64,000 bases of DNA from Pyxicephalus adspersus (Eukaryota; Chordata; Amphibia; Anura; Pyxicephalidae): assembly GCF_032062135.1 (NCBI RefSeq), contig NC_092862.1, positions 97,483,835 to 97,547,834 on the forward strand. Reading direction: 5' to 3'. Of this stretch, positions 1-11,564 are shown one piece after another. The first letter of the stretch is position 1. Each line of letters begins with the position of its first letter. Both the position numbers and the translations under genes were made by a program. The notes under the pieces were generated by a model. That model had not been told where the DNA came from and searched no databases. It saw nothing but the letters and a program-made list of their open reading frames with translations.

Positions 1-179
1 TCAGTCTATGGCCCCTTTTACCCCAAATAAAGTGGAACACCTTAGAATGTAATGATTTGAAGAATGAAGCCGGCAGAAAGATTGGCAAGGCCTGAAAAAG
101 ATACAGGATCCGCGGCAAGACATTCATCTTCACTGCCTGTATCCGACAATACAGTGGATTTATATGTGTAAAAGCAGTA

Positions 180-370
180 CATTGTTTTTCATGAACATTT
201 TTTTACAGTATAATATATTAGTATGAGTATAATATTTTTTTAAATTTTTTATTTATTATTATTTTTATTTTTTAAACGTATTATTTTGAAATGGGTTTGT
301 GTTTCAAACTTAATTATTATACTCATAATAATATAATATAATGTAAAATAAATTTCCATGAAAAACAATG
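180..370. repeat. Foldback (palindromic) MITE-like repeat
   Basis: The left arm, starting cattgtttttcatg, is complemented by the right arm ending catgaaaaacaatg. Both arms continue inward through a shared AT-rich stretch containing the matching pair agtatgagtataat and attatactcat. The arms are about 55 bases each around a T/A-rich loop. I see no target duplication at the ends, so the superfamily is unknown. Confidence 0.6.
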
Positions 371-852
371 GAAACAACTTTTAGATATATGAAACCGGAC
401 AGAAATAAACCAGCATTAGGAGGTTAATAATAAGGAAGTTAATAAACTAGCATTACCATGTCCTTAATTTTTAAATTACTTACTTTTTTAGGGCCCCACT
501 GTAGATTCCGCTTAGACCTCTAGATTTGCGTTCCCTCCCTTTCCTATTAGTTAAAAAGTTTTCACAATCTTATGTATCCCTTCCTTTACTAGGCAATTTA
601 ATACATTCTTAATCCCAGATCTGTAGCTCAAAAGGAAAACTTTGCATTCCCAGTGGCAAACAGTGGCCGAGTGCTCTGCATATCCTTTACTATTAACAAA
701 TACCTGGTATGTCTCAGGCTGGCTTGCTCAACCGTTAGGGTAAAACAATAGTTACATAAAGATATCAAAAGCCTATTAAGTTGGCAAGCCATGCAATATA
801 ACCAATAAAGTAGATTAGAAGGATGACGTTTGGTAAGGATATGTGAGCTAGA
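371..852. other. No gene seen
   Basis: AT-rich sequence. The 82-codon minus-strand frame here has no recognisable domain and I treat it as chance. Confidence 0.5.
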
Positions 853-1023
853 CAAAGCTCTCCAAGGCTGGAGCAAACCTGGAATGGATCTGGTCCAGAA
901 TTGAAAACATTTGCTAACAAATAGCTAATGACTTTTAGGAAATTAATTCCAGGTTTGCTCGATCACCCAGCTTCACTGATGAAAGTGTATCCTCTCCAGC
1001 CTTGGAAGCTTTATTAAATCAGG
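853..1023. repeat. Foldback MITE, ctctccaaggctggag family, copy 1
   Basis: The right arm is nearly complete: ccaggtttgctcgatcacc, then cttcactgatgaaagtgta, ending in ttattaaatcagg. The left arm has lost the part between ctggag and caaacctgg. The same family recurs near 4.3, 9.6, 40.2, 48.5, 55.4, 56.3 and 62.4 kb. In the more complete copies the two roughly 80-base arms are reverse complements around an AT-rich centre containing tttgctaacaaatagcaaa. Confidence 0.8.
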
Positions 1024-2772
1024 AACTATGTTAGACCTAATGGGGGCATTAAAAGAGAGCTTCCCAGTGGCATTAGTTAGCTGGTAACTTTGTACTCGGG
1101 TGATTCTGTTATACCTTGTTACACTTAAGAGTAAAATAGGTTATTAGGTTAAAAATGGTTATTATCCATATAAGGACTTCTCTTGAGTGTTAACTCCACC
1201 CCAATGATGTCAGTTTTGGTAAAACACGTAGAACAAGTTGAACGTGCTGATATTTTACTGGATATTTTTCGCGCATACTATTATTTTTCAATGGTATTGT
1301 ATTTTATTTTTTTTTATTTTGGAGAGACACAATCTGTTTTTCTATTTTTTTTCCTGAACAGTAGTGATTGTTGAGACGGCTCAATGGAACAAAAGCACAG
1401 CACATCTAGATTAAGTTAAATGGATCAGGATCATCCAGTGTTCCAGGAAAAAGGGGCTGTTACTTCCCTTATTACATCCTTGATTGTTGCTTTGTCTGAA
1501 TGGTCCACCTAATTGGTGAGTACATGAGTATGTTGGACAGGTACTGCTCTGCCATCGACTGACATTTACCCCACCTCCATGTGCGATATACTAGGTGTGT
1601 ACAATAGTTGCAGATACATTTTTATTCTATCATTTGCAATTTAACTATTCAAATGAGTTCTATCTATATCTATCACAGTGATGTTAATGTCTGGATGTGT
1701 AAGGCACTTACCTGTCCAGTGAGCCTGCGGCGTCCTTGAGGAACGCAGGCAGTGAGGGAGACGCCGCTGCAGCAGGCAGTGTGACTGAGGCTGCTGCCCT
1801 GCTGGCAGCGCGTCTTTCCCTGCCAGGGGAGGGATCCGTTCAGGCAGCATCCCCAGCACCCCAATGGACTTGAACAGTGATGTTCTCGTTCTCAGCACTC
1901 CTAAGAACGTGCAAAGTAGGGCATGTCCCAGGGGTGCTGATTTTATATCACACAGCACAACAGTAGATAATCGCACTATATAAATCACTAATAGACAGCA
2001 TTTATGAACCATGTATATGTGGCCATTATTACACAATAATATAAATTTATATTACATTAAATACATTATATAAATACATATTATAAATATAGCCATTACT
2101 ACACCTAAATCTTTAAACTACGTGAGGGTTTAAAAGAGTCTTCAACTGGTGGCTAATGAAATTGTTAATTGTTCTCTTGAAATTTACATACAGTGTCTTT
2201 TATATTGTATCTTGAAAAACTTTTTTCCAACAACCCCTGGATGCTTGATTGCATACATATTCTCCACAACACAGAGTGTATTTATCATTATTTCAACTAC
2301 AGTCATCTCCACTCTAATTTAATATAAAAACAGCAACATGAACATTAATTATTGCCCATCATACACCCATTCCCATCTACCTTTTCCACATTTTCCAAAA
2401 CTTCAGTGCAAGCACAGAAAGTTATTAAGTGCTCTATTCAAACTAATCAGCTTCACTGAATTACAGTTCTCCATCCCATCTTCTATTTTCACTCATTAAA
2501 TTTAAATACAGTGGCTGGCACTCAACTTTACAGGTGACATGTTTACTTTATTATTTAATTATATCATACAAGGCTCCTTTTTCTCCTATTATCATATGCC
2601 GTTCATTTGCAGCCAACAGTTAGTACACAGTAAAGCAGTATAAGAATAGAGATTACATATACTCACTGCTTCTATATATGCAGTTTATTATTCAAATTAC
2701 CCTTTTTTATTCCAATTGATTTAGGTGCAACGTGAGCCAGCTTTTATACTTATCTTTTATTTTATTATCTAT
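1024..2772. other. No gene; GC-rich islet at 1,700-1,935
   Basis: Most of this tract is AT-rich and featureless. Positions 1,700-1,935 are clearly GC-richer than the surroundings and look like a fragment of a dispersed repeat. I could not assign it to a family. The 131- and 63-codon minus-strand frames across it overlap one another and resemble nothing I know. Confidence 0.4.
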
Positions 2773-3050
2773 TTCAGTGTTTCTCAACCAGAGTTTTGTG
2801 GAACCCTAGGGTTTTTTGATAGGTTGCTAGGGTTTTTTGTTTAAAAAATGACCAGTTTGTGCCTCTCAGAACATTTTAAGAAATACCAATAATCTTTTTG
2901 GATATCTATAAGGCTGATTTTCTTCCCACTGGCCAGCAATGTAAGAGGCATTATTCCCAATGACCACCACATTCATGTACTGTGAGCTGTGGATAATAAT
3001 TATTGCAGGGTGAACATTGTTCCCCATGTTAAAAAGGTCAAGAAATACTA
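2773..3050. mobile_element. hAT-type MITE (cagtgtttctcaacc termini)
   Basis: The left end reads cagtgtttctcaacc and the right end ggtcaagaaatacta, an imperfect inverted repeat of about 15 bp. The flanks are atctattt (2,765-2,772) and gtctattt (3,051-3,058), a 7-of-8 match, as expected for the 8-bp duplication of hAT transposons. The inside is non-coding. Related copies lie near 33.85 kb (fragment) and at 55,813-56,099. Confidence 0.8.
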
Positions 3051-3058
3051 GTCTATTT

Positions 3059-3424
3059 CTTTATATGTCTATTTATTCACAAGCCAAAATAGAAAGCAAC
3101 CCTTGTGTCTATAACCTGGTGCGACATTTTTTAATAAAGCTAATAATGGTAATCTTGACATCTACCTTATAACTTTTAACCTTATTTTTTTATCTTTGCA
3201 TTGAGTAAGGCATGGATAAATGCCAATCCACTCATTTTTTTTCTGTCTCTTGCAAAGAACCTTTGGGGTTTTTTTTACCCATGCAGGGTTGCAATAAAAA
3301 TTACTTTCACTAATGTTTTGAAGTAAACTGAAATTATATTGTGGATTTCTGTATTACTACAAATGCCAAGTCAATGTTTTTATTTCAAATATGTATTTTA
3401 TTGTTGAAACTAACTTTCTTGAAA
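3059..3424. other. No gene seen
   Basis: AT-rich unique-looking DNA without recognisable features. Confidence 0.4.
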
Positions 3425-3636
3425 CACAGTCTATGGTCAAATTTAGGGGGAAGTTGATTAACCTACCTGCATGTTTTCTGGAATGTGGAGGAAAACCAAA
3501 GTACTCAGAGAAAACCCACACAAACAAGGGGATAACTTGCAAATTCCATGGAGATTTTGTACTGGCCAAAATTTGAACCCGGGACCTACTGCTGCAAATG
3601 TCAGAGTGCTAACATCTGAGCCACCATGCTGCCTTG
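3425..3636 (-). mobile_element. tRNA-derived SINE
   Basis: Read on the minus strand, the element begins at about 3,636 with a tRNA-like head. This has an A-box-like tggctcagatgttagc and a B-box-like gggttcaaat, spaced as in an internal Pol III promoter. A body with tgtgtgggttttctctgag follows. This arrangement is typical of tRNA-derived SINEs that share a tail with a LINE, but I cannot name the subfamily. Open frames on both strands here are by-products of the repeat. Confidence 0.7.
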
Positions 3637-3639
3637 CAG

Positions 3640-4330
3640 ACTTGTAGACTTGAATTACTCTTAATTGTTCTGACTTGTCCACTTATTTACATTCAGCCTT
3701 GTGCTTATTTTATCATGATGTATTATTAATTCACAGTCCAATTTATTTTGTACACATATCAAACAATTACATTGACATTTACCTGTTTTCCATTTTAAAT
3801 TTACATTCCTTTTATAAAACAGGAATATTTTTCTGTATTCATACATTAGTCCCTAATGACTGTTGTTGTTGTAATGCAGGGAACAAACATCATTTCTCTT
3901 GGACAGAACATTGTTCATTCAAATTATGCAATGTCATGCAAGGTTAATAAAGGCTTTGTCAGTTTTAATGCATAAAACATAGATGTGCAACTAGTATGTC
4001 TCTAGAGCTAAAACAAAAATGATGTGTAATGTAAATTTGGAATGGCTTACATTATGTACAAAATTTAAATGAACTGTCCAATATTTATCTTGCATGTTTA
4101 CAAAAGGAGACATCTAACATGACCTGTAATTGTACCTAAATATCTATATTGGCAGTAATAACTTAAACGTGTGTGTGTAATAGTGAGGAATTAAAATACT
4201 CAAAAAAATGAAAATATGTATTATAGCAGATAGTCTCCGAGAGCTTAGACAAGTCCTGCCCAAGGTTTATATATTGCCTAGGTTTCTTGCTTATTTGTTG
4301 ATGACTTATTGCTGTTTATTTAACACATAT
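3640..4330. other. No gene seen
   Basis: AT-rich DNA. The 90-codon plus and 61-codon minus frames have no domain and low-complexity composition. Confidence 0.4.
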
Positions 4331-4331
4331 G

Positions 4332-4396
4332 ACCTGATATATTAAAGCTGTCCAAGCCTGGAGAAGATACACTTTCATCGGTGAACCTAGGTGATC
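4332..4396. repeat. Half copy of the ctctccaaggctggag foldback MITE
   Basis: Only the left arm is present: cctgatatattaaagctgtc, then agatacactttcatcggtga and gtgatcca. The complementary arm is absent. Confidence 0.75.
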
Positions 4397-4461
4397 CAAA
4401 AAATTTATCAAATTTGAATGCATGCAAAATAGTTTACATTTGCAAAGTCTTACTTGCAGTG

Positions 4462-4462
<1 letters not shown>

Positions 4463-4503
<41 letters not shown>
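4463..4503. repeat. (AT)n microsatellite
   Basis: About 20 uninterrupted AT dinucleotides. The run of alternating I and Y codons in the overlapping frame is caused by it. Confidence 0.95.
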
Positions 4504-4505
<2 letters not shown>

Positions 4506-4972
4506 AAACAATAAAAAACACAAATGGGACTTTTTTTGGAAGTTTAAAATCCAATTAACATGATTATTACCACTACAATGTCATACAAAGGTATAAAACA
4601 ATCATTTTTATTATAAAATTTTAAAAACACTTAAAAACAAGGCAAACACTTATGTATATATTTGATTGTTACAGCAAATACACATGAAATCTCTAGATGA
4701 ACAGTGTATCCATGTGTTTCACAGAAACAGTGTCTGCTTCATCAGGAGATCTAGAGAGCTTGCATATAACAAAACATAATCAAAAAAAATCTGACATGAT
4801 GTATTTAATTCAAATAATATTTACTTACTATTCCTATTCTTTTGCCCAGATCATGAGTGTGCTACAGGCATTTCAGTTTATCATGGGCATCGATGTCCAA
4901 GGGACAGGGAACTCAAAAGCCACTTATGAATTTCAAATATTTACCACTTTGGGAAAAAGAACAGGAATTTGA
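4504..4972. other. No gene seen
   Basis: AT-rich DNA leading up to the L2 fragment. The 91-codon frame runs into it and is not a gene. Confidence 0.4.
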
Positions 4973-5935
4973 CTCACTGACCACTCCTTTCAAGTTTCTT
5001 TCAATGGTAATTCCTCCTTTCCTACTCCCCTCCCTGTTGGTGTTCCCCAAGGGTCAGCCCTTGGACCGGTTCTCATTTCTCCTTTGTACATCTTCTTACT
5101 CGATAGCCTCATATCCTTTTTAGGTTTACAGTAAAATCTGTATGAGATGACACGTAAATCTATCTGTCCACCCCTGACTTGTACTTGTCTTCCTCAGTCC
5201 TTAAAAAGGTTTTATGCTGTCGGCCATCTCATTGTTTCTGAAACTCAACCTGGATAAAACAGAATACAAACTAGGAAAGTTAGTGGTGGTTGAAGTTTTC
5301 GTAACCTGGATGTCCTAGGGGACAATGTCCCAACCCTTTAAATATACATAAGATATGTAAAGATCTAAATCTCCCCCTGACATATTTCTAAGTGTTTCTA
5401 CTTATTTTCAGGGTCAAATTCCTCCACAGTTCTTGTCCCACTTACCTTTTTGACCTGATTGAAAAATTCACACCTAGACATTTTTTTTGCTCCTCCAATG
5501 ACCTACTAATGACTTCCCTACTCATAATCTTATCATATGCACAGCTCCAAGACTTCCTAATAGCTGCCCGACTCACTGGAATAGTCTTCCACAACCCACA
5601 TCTTACCTGGCTAACTCCTACTTTCTGCTCATTTAAAAGAGCTCTACAAACCCATCTTTTTAAACTTGCCTACCCATCTTCCTCTGTCTCTTAAAACCCT
5701 CACTGCTTACCTACCATTCCATATACCCCCTCCCATTGTGTGCTGCTTCCCCAACCTCTTAGACTGTAAGCCTTTCTAGGCAGTGTCCTCTCCTCCTCCT
5801 GTGTTACTGTCTGTATCTGTCTGTCATTTGCAACCCCTATTTAATGTACAACATTGTGTATTATGTTGGCGCTATATAAATGCTGTTTTTATTATTATTA
5901 TTAATAATAATAATAATAATATTAATAATAAATGG
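4973..5935 (+). mobile_element. 5'-truncated CR1/L2-type LINE, 3' end
   Basis: The 5' end matches the LINE copy at 52.5 kb (gaccactcctttcaagtttc, and ccccaagggtcagcccttgg from the RT motif-B region). It then follows the same order: a degraded active-site region, the ORF2 C-terminal part with agctgcccgactcactggaa, a 3' UTR with tgtaagcctttctaggcag, and the tail ttggcgctatataaatgctg. It ends in an (ATT/AAT)n tract, the usual LINE tail here. Frameshifts and stops make it non-functional. 5' truncation with a simple-repeat tail is what target-primed reverse transcription leaves behind. Confidence 0.85.
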
Positions 5936-5987
5936 CTGACATTTAAGATATGACAACTGCAAAAGAGGAATGTTCTGTGAATTAGGT

Positions 5988-6244
5988 CAGCGGTGGTCTG
6001 CGCCTCTGGTCTGTGTGCCCCCCTGCAGAGTCAGGAGAAGGTCCCTGCATGAAAGGCGCACCGACCAGAGCTTCGGACCATGTCCTCCATACGGATCATG
6101 GATTTTCTGGACAAAACCCACCCACTCTCCTTTTGAAGGCTCAGACCTGCGATGGGAGAGTGGGTGGCTTCTGGCATCTGGCATGCACGGTCCAGAGTCG
6201 GTAAATTTAGTGGTCCGTGGGTCTAAAAAGGTTGGTGGCCACTG
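5988..6244. mobile_element. Small non-autonomous hAT element
   Basis: The left end is cagcggtggtc and the right end ggttggtggccactg. The right subterminal sequence with the ggtccgtgggtct core is shared, as reverse complement, with the left end of the 2-kb hAT element at 42,429. Flanks are aattaggt and ctctaggt, only 5 of 8 matching, so the duplication is weak. The 131-codon frame across it is not a recognisable protein. Confidence 0.65.
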
Positions 6245-6252
6245 CTCTAGGT

Positions 6253-7299
6253 TATCCTCCCTCCCAAAAAATGTACTTCAAAGCCTTAAAAAAAGTATAG
6301 AAATAAAATTAATATTTTTTATGATAGTCAATCATACATTACAGTATGTCTTTTCATCATTGTAAATGATAAAAAAAAAAAAGACTGGGGGCACTTGTGA
6401 GTGCTGGCAAACATCAGATGTGGCTATCTGTAAGTGCTGGCAGAAATTTAGAGGTACAAATTGTACTGTGATTGTTGCTGTAGCAGCACTGCAACTTAAA
6501 GATATCAATACATATCTTGTTGCTGAAAATCAGTAGAACCAGGAAAAAGTCAATTTTTTAATTGGACAAGTGGTTTAGGTTGCCCAATGCCAACTAATCA
6601 TCAAATCACCTGCTCAAACAAATTGAAGTTTTCAGAGAATTTTACCCACATGGATTTTTATTTTTTTAGTTGTGGAGATGGTTTGGATTTGTAAACACAA
6701 AATATAAAAAAACCTTTCCATGGAGCCTCTAATCTAGTCCGTAATAAGAAAAAGTAAATCCCTATTTTATCCAAAAGTAAAAAAGATGTTTTGGATAAAG
6801 AATATTTGCAGTTTTTTGCTATTGACACTCCCAACACTACCCTTCCCTTCAGCCACCTCTAAATTAATTTCAGCCATTAATAAAAAATCTAACTACCCAT
6901 TTTACTCATCTGAAGTTACAGTCATGTTATTCCCAGTTCCCAAGTTTTCTCACTTCTTCCACTATTTTGATCTAGAAAGAGTGTCCTTTGAATTTATTTT
7001 ACAAATACTACAAATTTCAGATGTCTACAATGATCGGCAAAAGGAGAAATTGGTAGTCTAATATGTCTAAAATATATGGCTTATCTACTGCCCAGCTATT
7101 TAATTTAAATGTATTTTGAAGATGTCTGAAAGATGTCATTAGTATGTTCATTGTCCGTTTTAAAATGTAATGTTTGGTTTTTACAATATACTAAATTAGT
7201 TTGGCTTTTAATTTGCAAGCTTATTTTTTGTTGACAACCTATTATTTTTTAAAAACTGTAAAGCTTATAGATATTTTTTTCATGTCAATAGAAGAGATT
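6253..7299. other. No gene seen
   Basis: AT-rich DNA. A 91-codon plus-strand frame at 6,786-7,061 has no recognisable motif. Confidence 0.4.
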
Positions 7300-8840
7300 T
7301 TTTAACAAACTGCTCACCAACAAAATATCACAAATCACGTGGCTCTACGTAGTGAATAAGCAAAATTTATTTTTCTACTTACACACGTATTACCTTTTTT
7401 TAAGATCATGTCTGGCTCTGCTGTTACTCGTCGTAAGTGTCTAAACAACCCTGATTTACTTTGTTATATCTGTGGCAGTTTCACCATTCTCAGTCAAAGG
7501 GCGAACATCAGCACATTTTTGGAGCAAGCCCATTTGGCACATTTAAAAGTTAAACTTGGTGATCAAGATAAGTCTTGGGCCCCTTATAAGGTATGCAAAC
7601 AGTGTGTTGAGGGTTTACGGATGTGGACAAAGGGAACACGTAATAAGATGCCATTTGGCATACCTATGGTTTGACGAGAGCAAAGAGATAATTTCAGTGA
7701 CTGTTACTTTTGTATAGTGAAAACTTCAGGATATAACAAGAAAAAAAATGTAGCATAGAGTATCCTAGTCTACCATCAGATATATGCCAAGTGGCTCATT
7801 CAGATGAAATCCCAGTGCCGGCTTTCCTTACACTACACTCTCTTGAAGAACATGATTATGGTGATGAACTAGGTGACAACAATGATGAAGAGTTTGAAAT
7901 TGAAGAGGACTCGTAAGGGATTTGATCAGCATGAGTTGAGTGATTTAGCACGTGATTTGGGGCTATCGAAGAAGGCTTCAGAACTCCTAGCATCAAGACA
8001 ATGTGAGAATACCTTACTTGAAAAAGGAACAAGGTACTTTTGAACCAGAAAAATTGAATTTATGCAGTATTTTTTAAGTGACAGTGGCTTTGTGTATTGC
8101 CATAACATACCTGGTTTAATGGAGGAATTGGGAATTCCAATCTATTACTCAATTGAATGGTGACTATTCATCGATAGCTCAAAGCAGAGCTTAAAGTGTG
8201 TCCTTCTTCACAATGGCAATAATTTTGGGCCAGTCCCAATTGGCTATTCAGTTTCTCTTTGTGAAGAATATGCAGTCATAAAGAGAATCATTGAGTTGTT
8301 GCTGTTGGGTCTTCTGTGTTGACCTTAAATTGGCATGCTTCTTTCTTGGTCAGCAACGCGGATACACCAAGTATCCCTGTTATCTGTGCATGTGGGACAC
8401 CAGAGCTTGTGAGAGGCATTGGCTGGAAAGGAATTGGCCTCCAAGATCTGCCCTAATACCAGGTGATCCAAACATTCTACATGAGACACTTAGAAAGAAT
8501 AGAAAGAAAGAATTAATATATTCCCGCCTCTGCACATGAAACTGGGTCTGATGAAGCAGTTCGTTAAAGCTTTGCCAACTGGAGGAGACAGTTTCAAATA
8601 CCTCATTTTGGCATTTACTAGCCTGTCATTTAAAAAAAAAAGGCCGGTGTGTTTGATGGTGCACATATTGGGCAGCTCATCAAAGATGAGCATTTCATCA
8701 GGACAATGTCAGAAGGCAAAAAGAATGCTTGGTTATCATTCAAAGCCATTGTCAAGGACTTTTTTGGAAACACACAAGCAAATAATTACACAGAAATTGT
8801 CCAGAAAGTCTTGGAGAGCTACAAAATGCTTGGTTGCAAT
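7300..8840 (+). mobile_element. Unassigned DNA transposon, copy A (3' truncated)
   Basis: From about 7,340 (tacgtagtgaataagcaaaa) this matches copy B at 27,290 and continues through the coding region to about 8,840. There the similarity stops in the middle of the transposase-like frame (at tgcttggttgcaat), so the C-terminal part and the 3' terminus are missing. The left boundary is uncertain. No acactgggg terminus is visible, although ttttttgttgac at about 7,230 resembles the subterminal sequence of copy B. The approximate span is therefore drawn from shared sequence, not from termini. Confidence 0.75.
7408..8840 (+). pseudogene. Transposase-like gene of the unassigned element, copy A (broken)
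   Basis: The start codon follows aagatc, as in copy B. The first 88 codons hold a cysteine pattern: CYIC at about residues 19-22 and KVCKQC at about 67-72, followed by the block ending MPFGIPM. The frame stops at a TGA at about 7,672, where copy B has a Trp codon (MVWRE). A frameshift follows at about 7,745 in an A-run. Blocks recognisable further on are ELSDLARDLGLSKKASELL (about 7,933), the ELGIPIY block (8,130), SLKCVLLHNGN (8,190), RGYTKYPCYLCMW (8,358) and KLGLMKQFVKALPT (8,536). At least three frameshifts or stops make it a pseudogene. The function as transposase is inferred from copy B, which sits between terminal inverted repeats. I cannot name the superfamily. Confidence 0.75.
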
Positions 8841-9014
8841 TGTCAGAATCTCCTCAGGCAGGTAGCATGGGATCACCCAAGGCACGGAGCTTAAGTGACA
8901 CCAGGTCCTTACCAGGAAACCCCGCAAGGGGTGATGGGCCAGTAATATAAGTATCTCTTACAAATGATACATTTGTATTTGTAACTGTGGCTGCATTCAT
9001 TGAGAAGAGTGTTC

Positions 9015-9062
9015 GATCCCCGGGGCACTAGAGGTTAATTAACCTCTAGTGCCCAGGGGATC
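9015..9062. repeat. 48-bp near-perfect palindrome 1
   Basis: The left half gatccccggggcactagagg is the reverse complement of the right half around the centre ttaattaa, apart from one complementary mismatch pair. It belongs with the hairpins at 9,073-9,097 and 9,114-9,161. Confidence 0.9.
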
Positions 9063-9072
9063 GTAGTGGAAC

Positions 9073-9097
9073 GTGACCGCGGCAACTTTGCGGTCAC
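9073..9097. repeat. Short hairpin between two palindromes
   Basis: The stem gtgaccgc pairs with gcggtcac around a 9-base loop. It lies midway between the two 48-bp palindromes. Confidence 0.85.
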
Positions 9098-9113
9098 AGC
9101 TTTGACTGCAGGC

Positions 9114-9161
9114 GATCCCTGGGGCACTAGAGGTCAATTAACCTCTAGTGCCCCAGGGATC
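9114..9161. repeat. 48-bp near-perfect palindrome 2
   Basis: Sequence and length match palindrome 1, in the form gatccctggggcactagagg around tcaatta with ctctagtgccccagggatc. It is followed by a further stem attcccaggg/ctctgggaat at about 9,174-9,206. Confidence 0.9.
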
Positions 9162-9221
9162 CCAAACAGGGAGATTCCCAGGGCTGAATGCAGCTCTGGG
9201 AATCCTCCTGTTTTAATTTCC

Positions 9222-9300
9222 TCTTCCGATGGTTTTACGAAATCGGTGAAAATTCGCGGAACCATTGGAAGTTCGAAGAAATCTCGCTCATCCCTAATTA
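9222..9300. repeat. Terminal part of a palindromic MITE (gctcatcccta end)
   Basis: It contains cttccgatggttttacgaaa and ggaaccattggaagttcg and ends tctcgctcatcccta. The same body and end occur at 23,440-23,572. The mirrored terminus, gggatgagcgagaatgcc, is seen at 39,029, next to the second copy of a long direct repeat. Confidence 0.65.
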
Positions 9301-9614
9301 AGACAAAAATTTCAAGAAAAATGATAAGATACAATGTGAAATGGTACAACAAGGTAAGGGAAATTGGAGAACAGACAGAGAAACAAGAACTGGAGTAGAA
9401 CAGGGGGTACAAAGTAATTTGTGGTACAGGGAAAGTGTGTACAGTCTTAATCTGGTCTAAATAGGCAACAGAACAGGAAGCTCTGAGTCTATTTCTCAAA
9501 GAGGAGGAGGTAGTAAGCCAACTCAAGCAACGAGTATGGAAAATTTCCATGCAGTCATCACCAAATGATCCTATCTCCTCCATTCTCATATTATCATTGA
9601 CCCTATCCAAATAA

Positions 9615-9840
9615 TGGGCCTGATTTAATAGAGTCTCCTAGGCTTGAGAGGATACACTTTAATTAGTGAAGCTGCGTGACCTAGCAAACCTGGAATGGAT
9701 CTGGTTAGGATTGAAAACATTTGCTAACAAATAGCAAATTACTTTTATGAAATACATTCTGGGTTTGCTGGATAATACCCACCTTAACTGATGAAAGCGT
9801 ATCCTCTCCAGCCATAGAGAACTTTAATAAACCAAGGCCA
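9615..9840. repeat. Foldback MITE, ctctccaaggctggag family, complete copy
   Basis: Both arms are present, from gggcctgatttaatagagtc to actttaataaaccaaggcca, around tttgctaacaaatagcaaat. It carries no coding capacity. The overlapping 158- and 61-codon frames are unrelated to any protein I know. Confidence 0.85.
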
Positions 9841-11564
9841 ATGAGAGAACCACAGGGTTTCTGCTTTTCTGGGCCCCACCTTTTCACCAAAAAGCATCCT
9901 CACTAATTTGATTTGGCTGGGGAAAGACAGACACAGGGGGGAGTGAGGAAGTACCCATCATGAATGTTGTCATTGTGGGGGAAGGAAAGTAAAGCTACAG
10001 ACCTGTCTGCCACTGATTTCAATCATTTCAATGTGACCTGGGGGTCTAGCACTGGATTTGTTAAGTGAGGTCTCTCACATCTGTCACTGTAGTTATTTTG
10101 ACATTGTAATTTTTTAAATTATAATTATGACATTTTTTGTGTATATTTTGTTTTCAAGGCCCTGTAGGAACAAGAACCTAACTACTGGTAACTCATAACA
10201 TTTGTTGTGTAATTATATTGTTCGATGAGGTTCTTGAAAAAAAATTGTGCCCTGAACAGGAACAATTAATTATCATTGTTCTACAGTATATAATGATTAT
10301 ACATGCTGCAACTTTATTTAGTATGCTCTTTGCTTAACAGTTTTTACTTTGGTTTATTAGGACAATACATTGCCCGGGACATTAACAAAAATACACCTGA
10401 AATTCCGCTGTAAGTGGAGTAAATCAAAAAAAATTGGGCAGCAAAATCACTTCAACTAAGGACATTTTACTTTTTTTGTTTTATTTATGAGAAAGAGTAT
10501 ATGAATAGTTTTAATATGGGTCAGGGTTTCTGTATTAAAGTGAATATTCAATGACAAAAGACTAAATGTGAATAATAGCTAAAACTAATGGTTCTCATCA
10601 CTTATGAGAGTAGATAAAATGTTTCATTCTAAAAAAAACGTAACACTAACATTGCTAAACTGGAATAATTGAAATAATGCTTGACTGAAGTAATATAACC
10701 TTCTAATAACGGAGCAAAGCACAATAAAATCACATAACAGAGGAACAGTGTCAGTGCCAGCGTTGTTAATTGACATCATCTCTATTGTCTTCTCTACTTC
10801 CCGTGTGAGCTCCAGTAGTCACCTAATGATTGTCACCCTCAGGTTAACATAGCATTATCATCTGATTCAATAGCTGGATGTCACAGATGTACAACACACA
10901 AAGCTGAAACTAAAATGTTTTAGGACATTATATTAAGGGAGATGGTACAAGAACATGTTAGAGTATTTACTGTAAAAATAGTCAGCTATTTCTACCTCTG
11001 ATATACTCTTTATATTTATATATACTCTATATTTATAAAATAATTTTGTGGGTATAACTTAATTATCAAGCACGTTATACCAAAATTATGTAATAAATAA
11101 ATACAAAAACATTTCAAATAAAAAAAGAATATATGTTTTGTAGTAGAAAATTGTTATATATAATTATGCACACATCTTTTAAATACCTTTAAAAAAAAAT
11201 ATATATATATATTGTATGTAATTCAAATAATTAGGATAACAGTAATGAAGAATGTAAGGTCAGACAGGTCATTATTGTAGAAAGAAACAGGCAATGTCTC
11301 TTCTGCGATAATCCCTTCTACCTGCCTGATCCCTATTTGGAAATAAAAGCCTGCATGCCTTAACTGCTGTTTTTGTGGTCCAATGTGGCAATCTGTGTTT
11401 GAGTAATCATACCTTAAATTGAGTGGTGCTTTTTAAACTTTGGATTCAAAACTATTTCTATATTGTATGTGCCCCAGAACCATTACTAACAAACTACACA
11501 CAAAAGAAAATCTCCTTCAAAGGTAATGCATATACCAAACAATGCCACATCCCTAAACAATCAG
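9841..11564. other. No gene seen
   Basis: Long AT-rich tract with short A/T and AT runs (11,190-11,215). I see no coding or structured feature. Confidence 0.45.

Noticed and set aside
1641..2036. Minus-strand frames in the GC-rich islet
   Set aside because: Overlapping frames of similar length in a short GC-rich patch without a domain indicate composition effects.
9134..9610. 158-codon minus-strand frame starting MDRVNDNM
   Set aside because: It runs across the hairpin cluster and MITE terminus and has no domain. Its composition follows the repeats.
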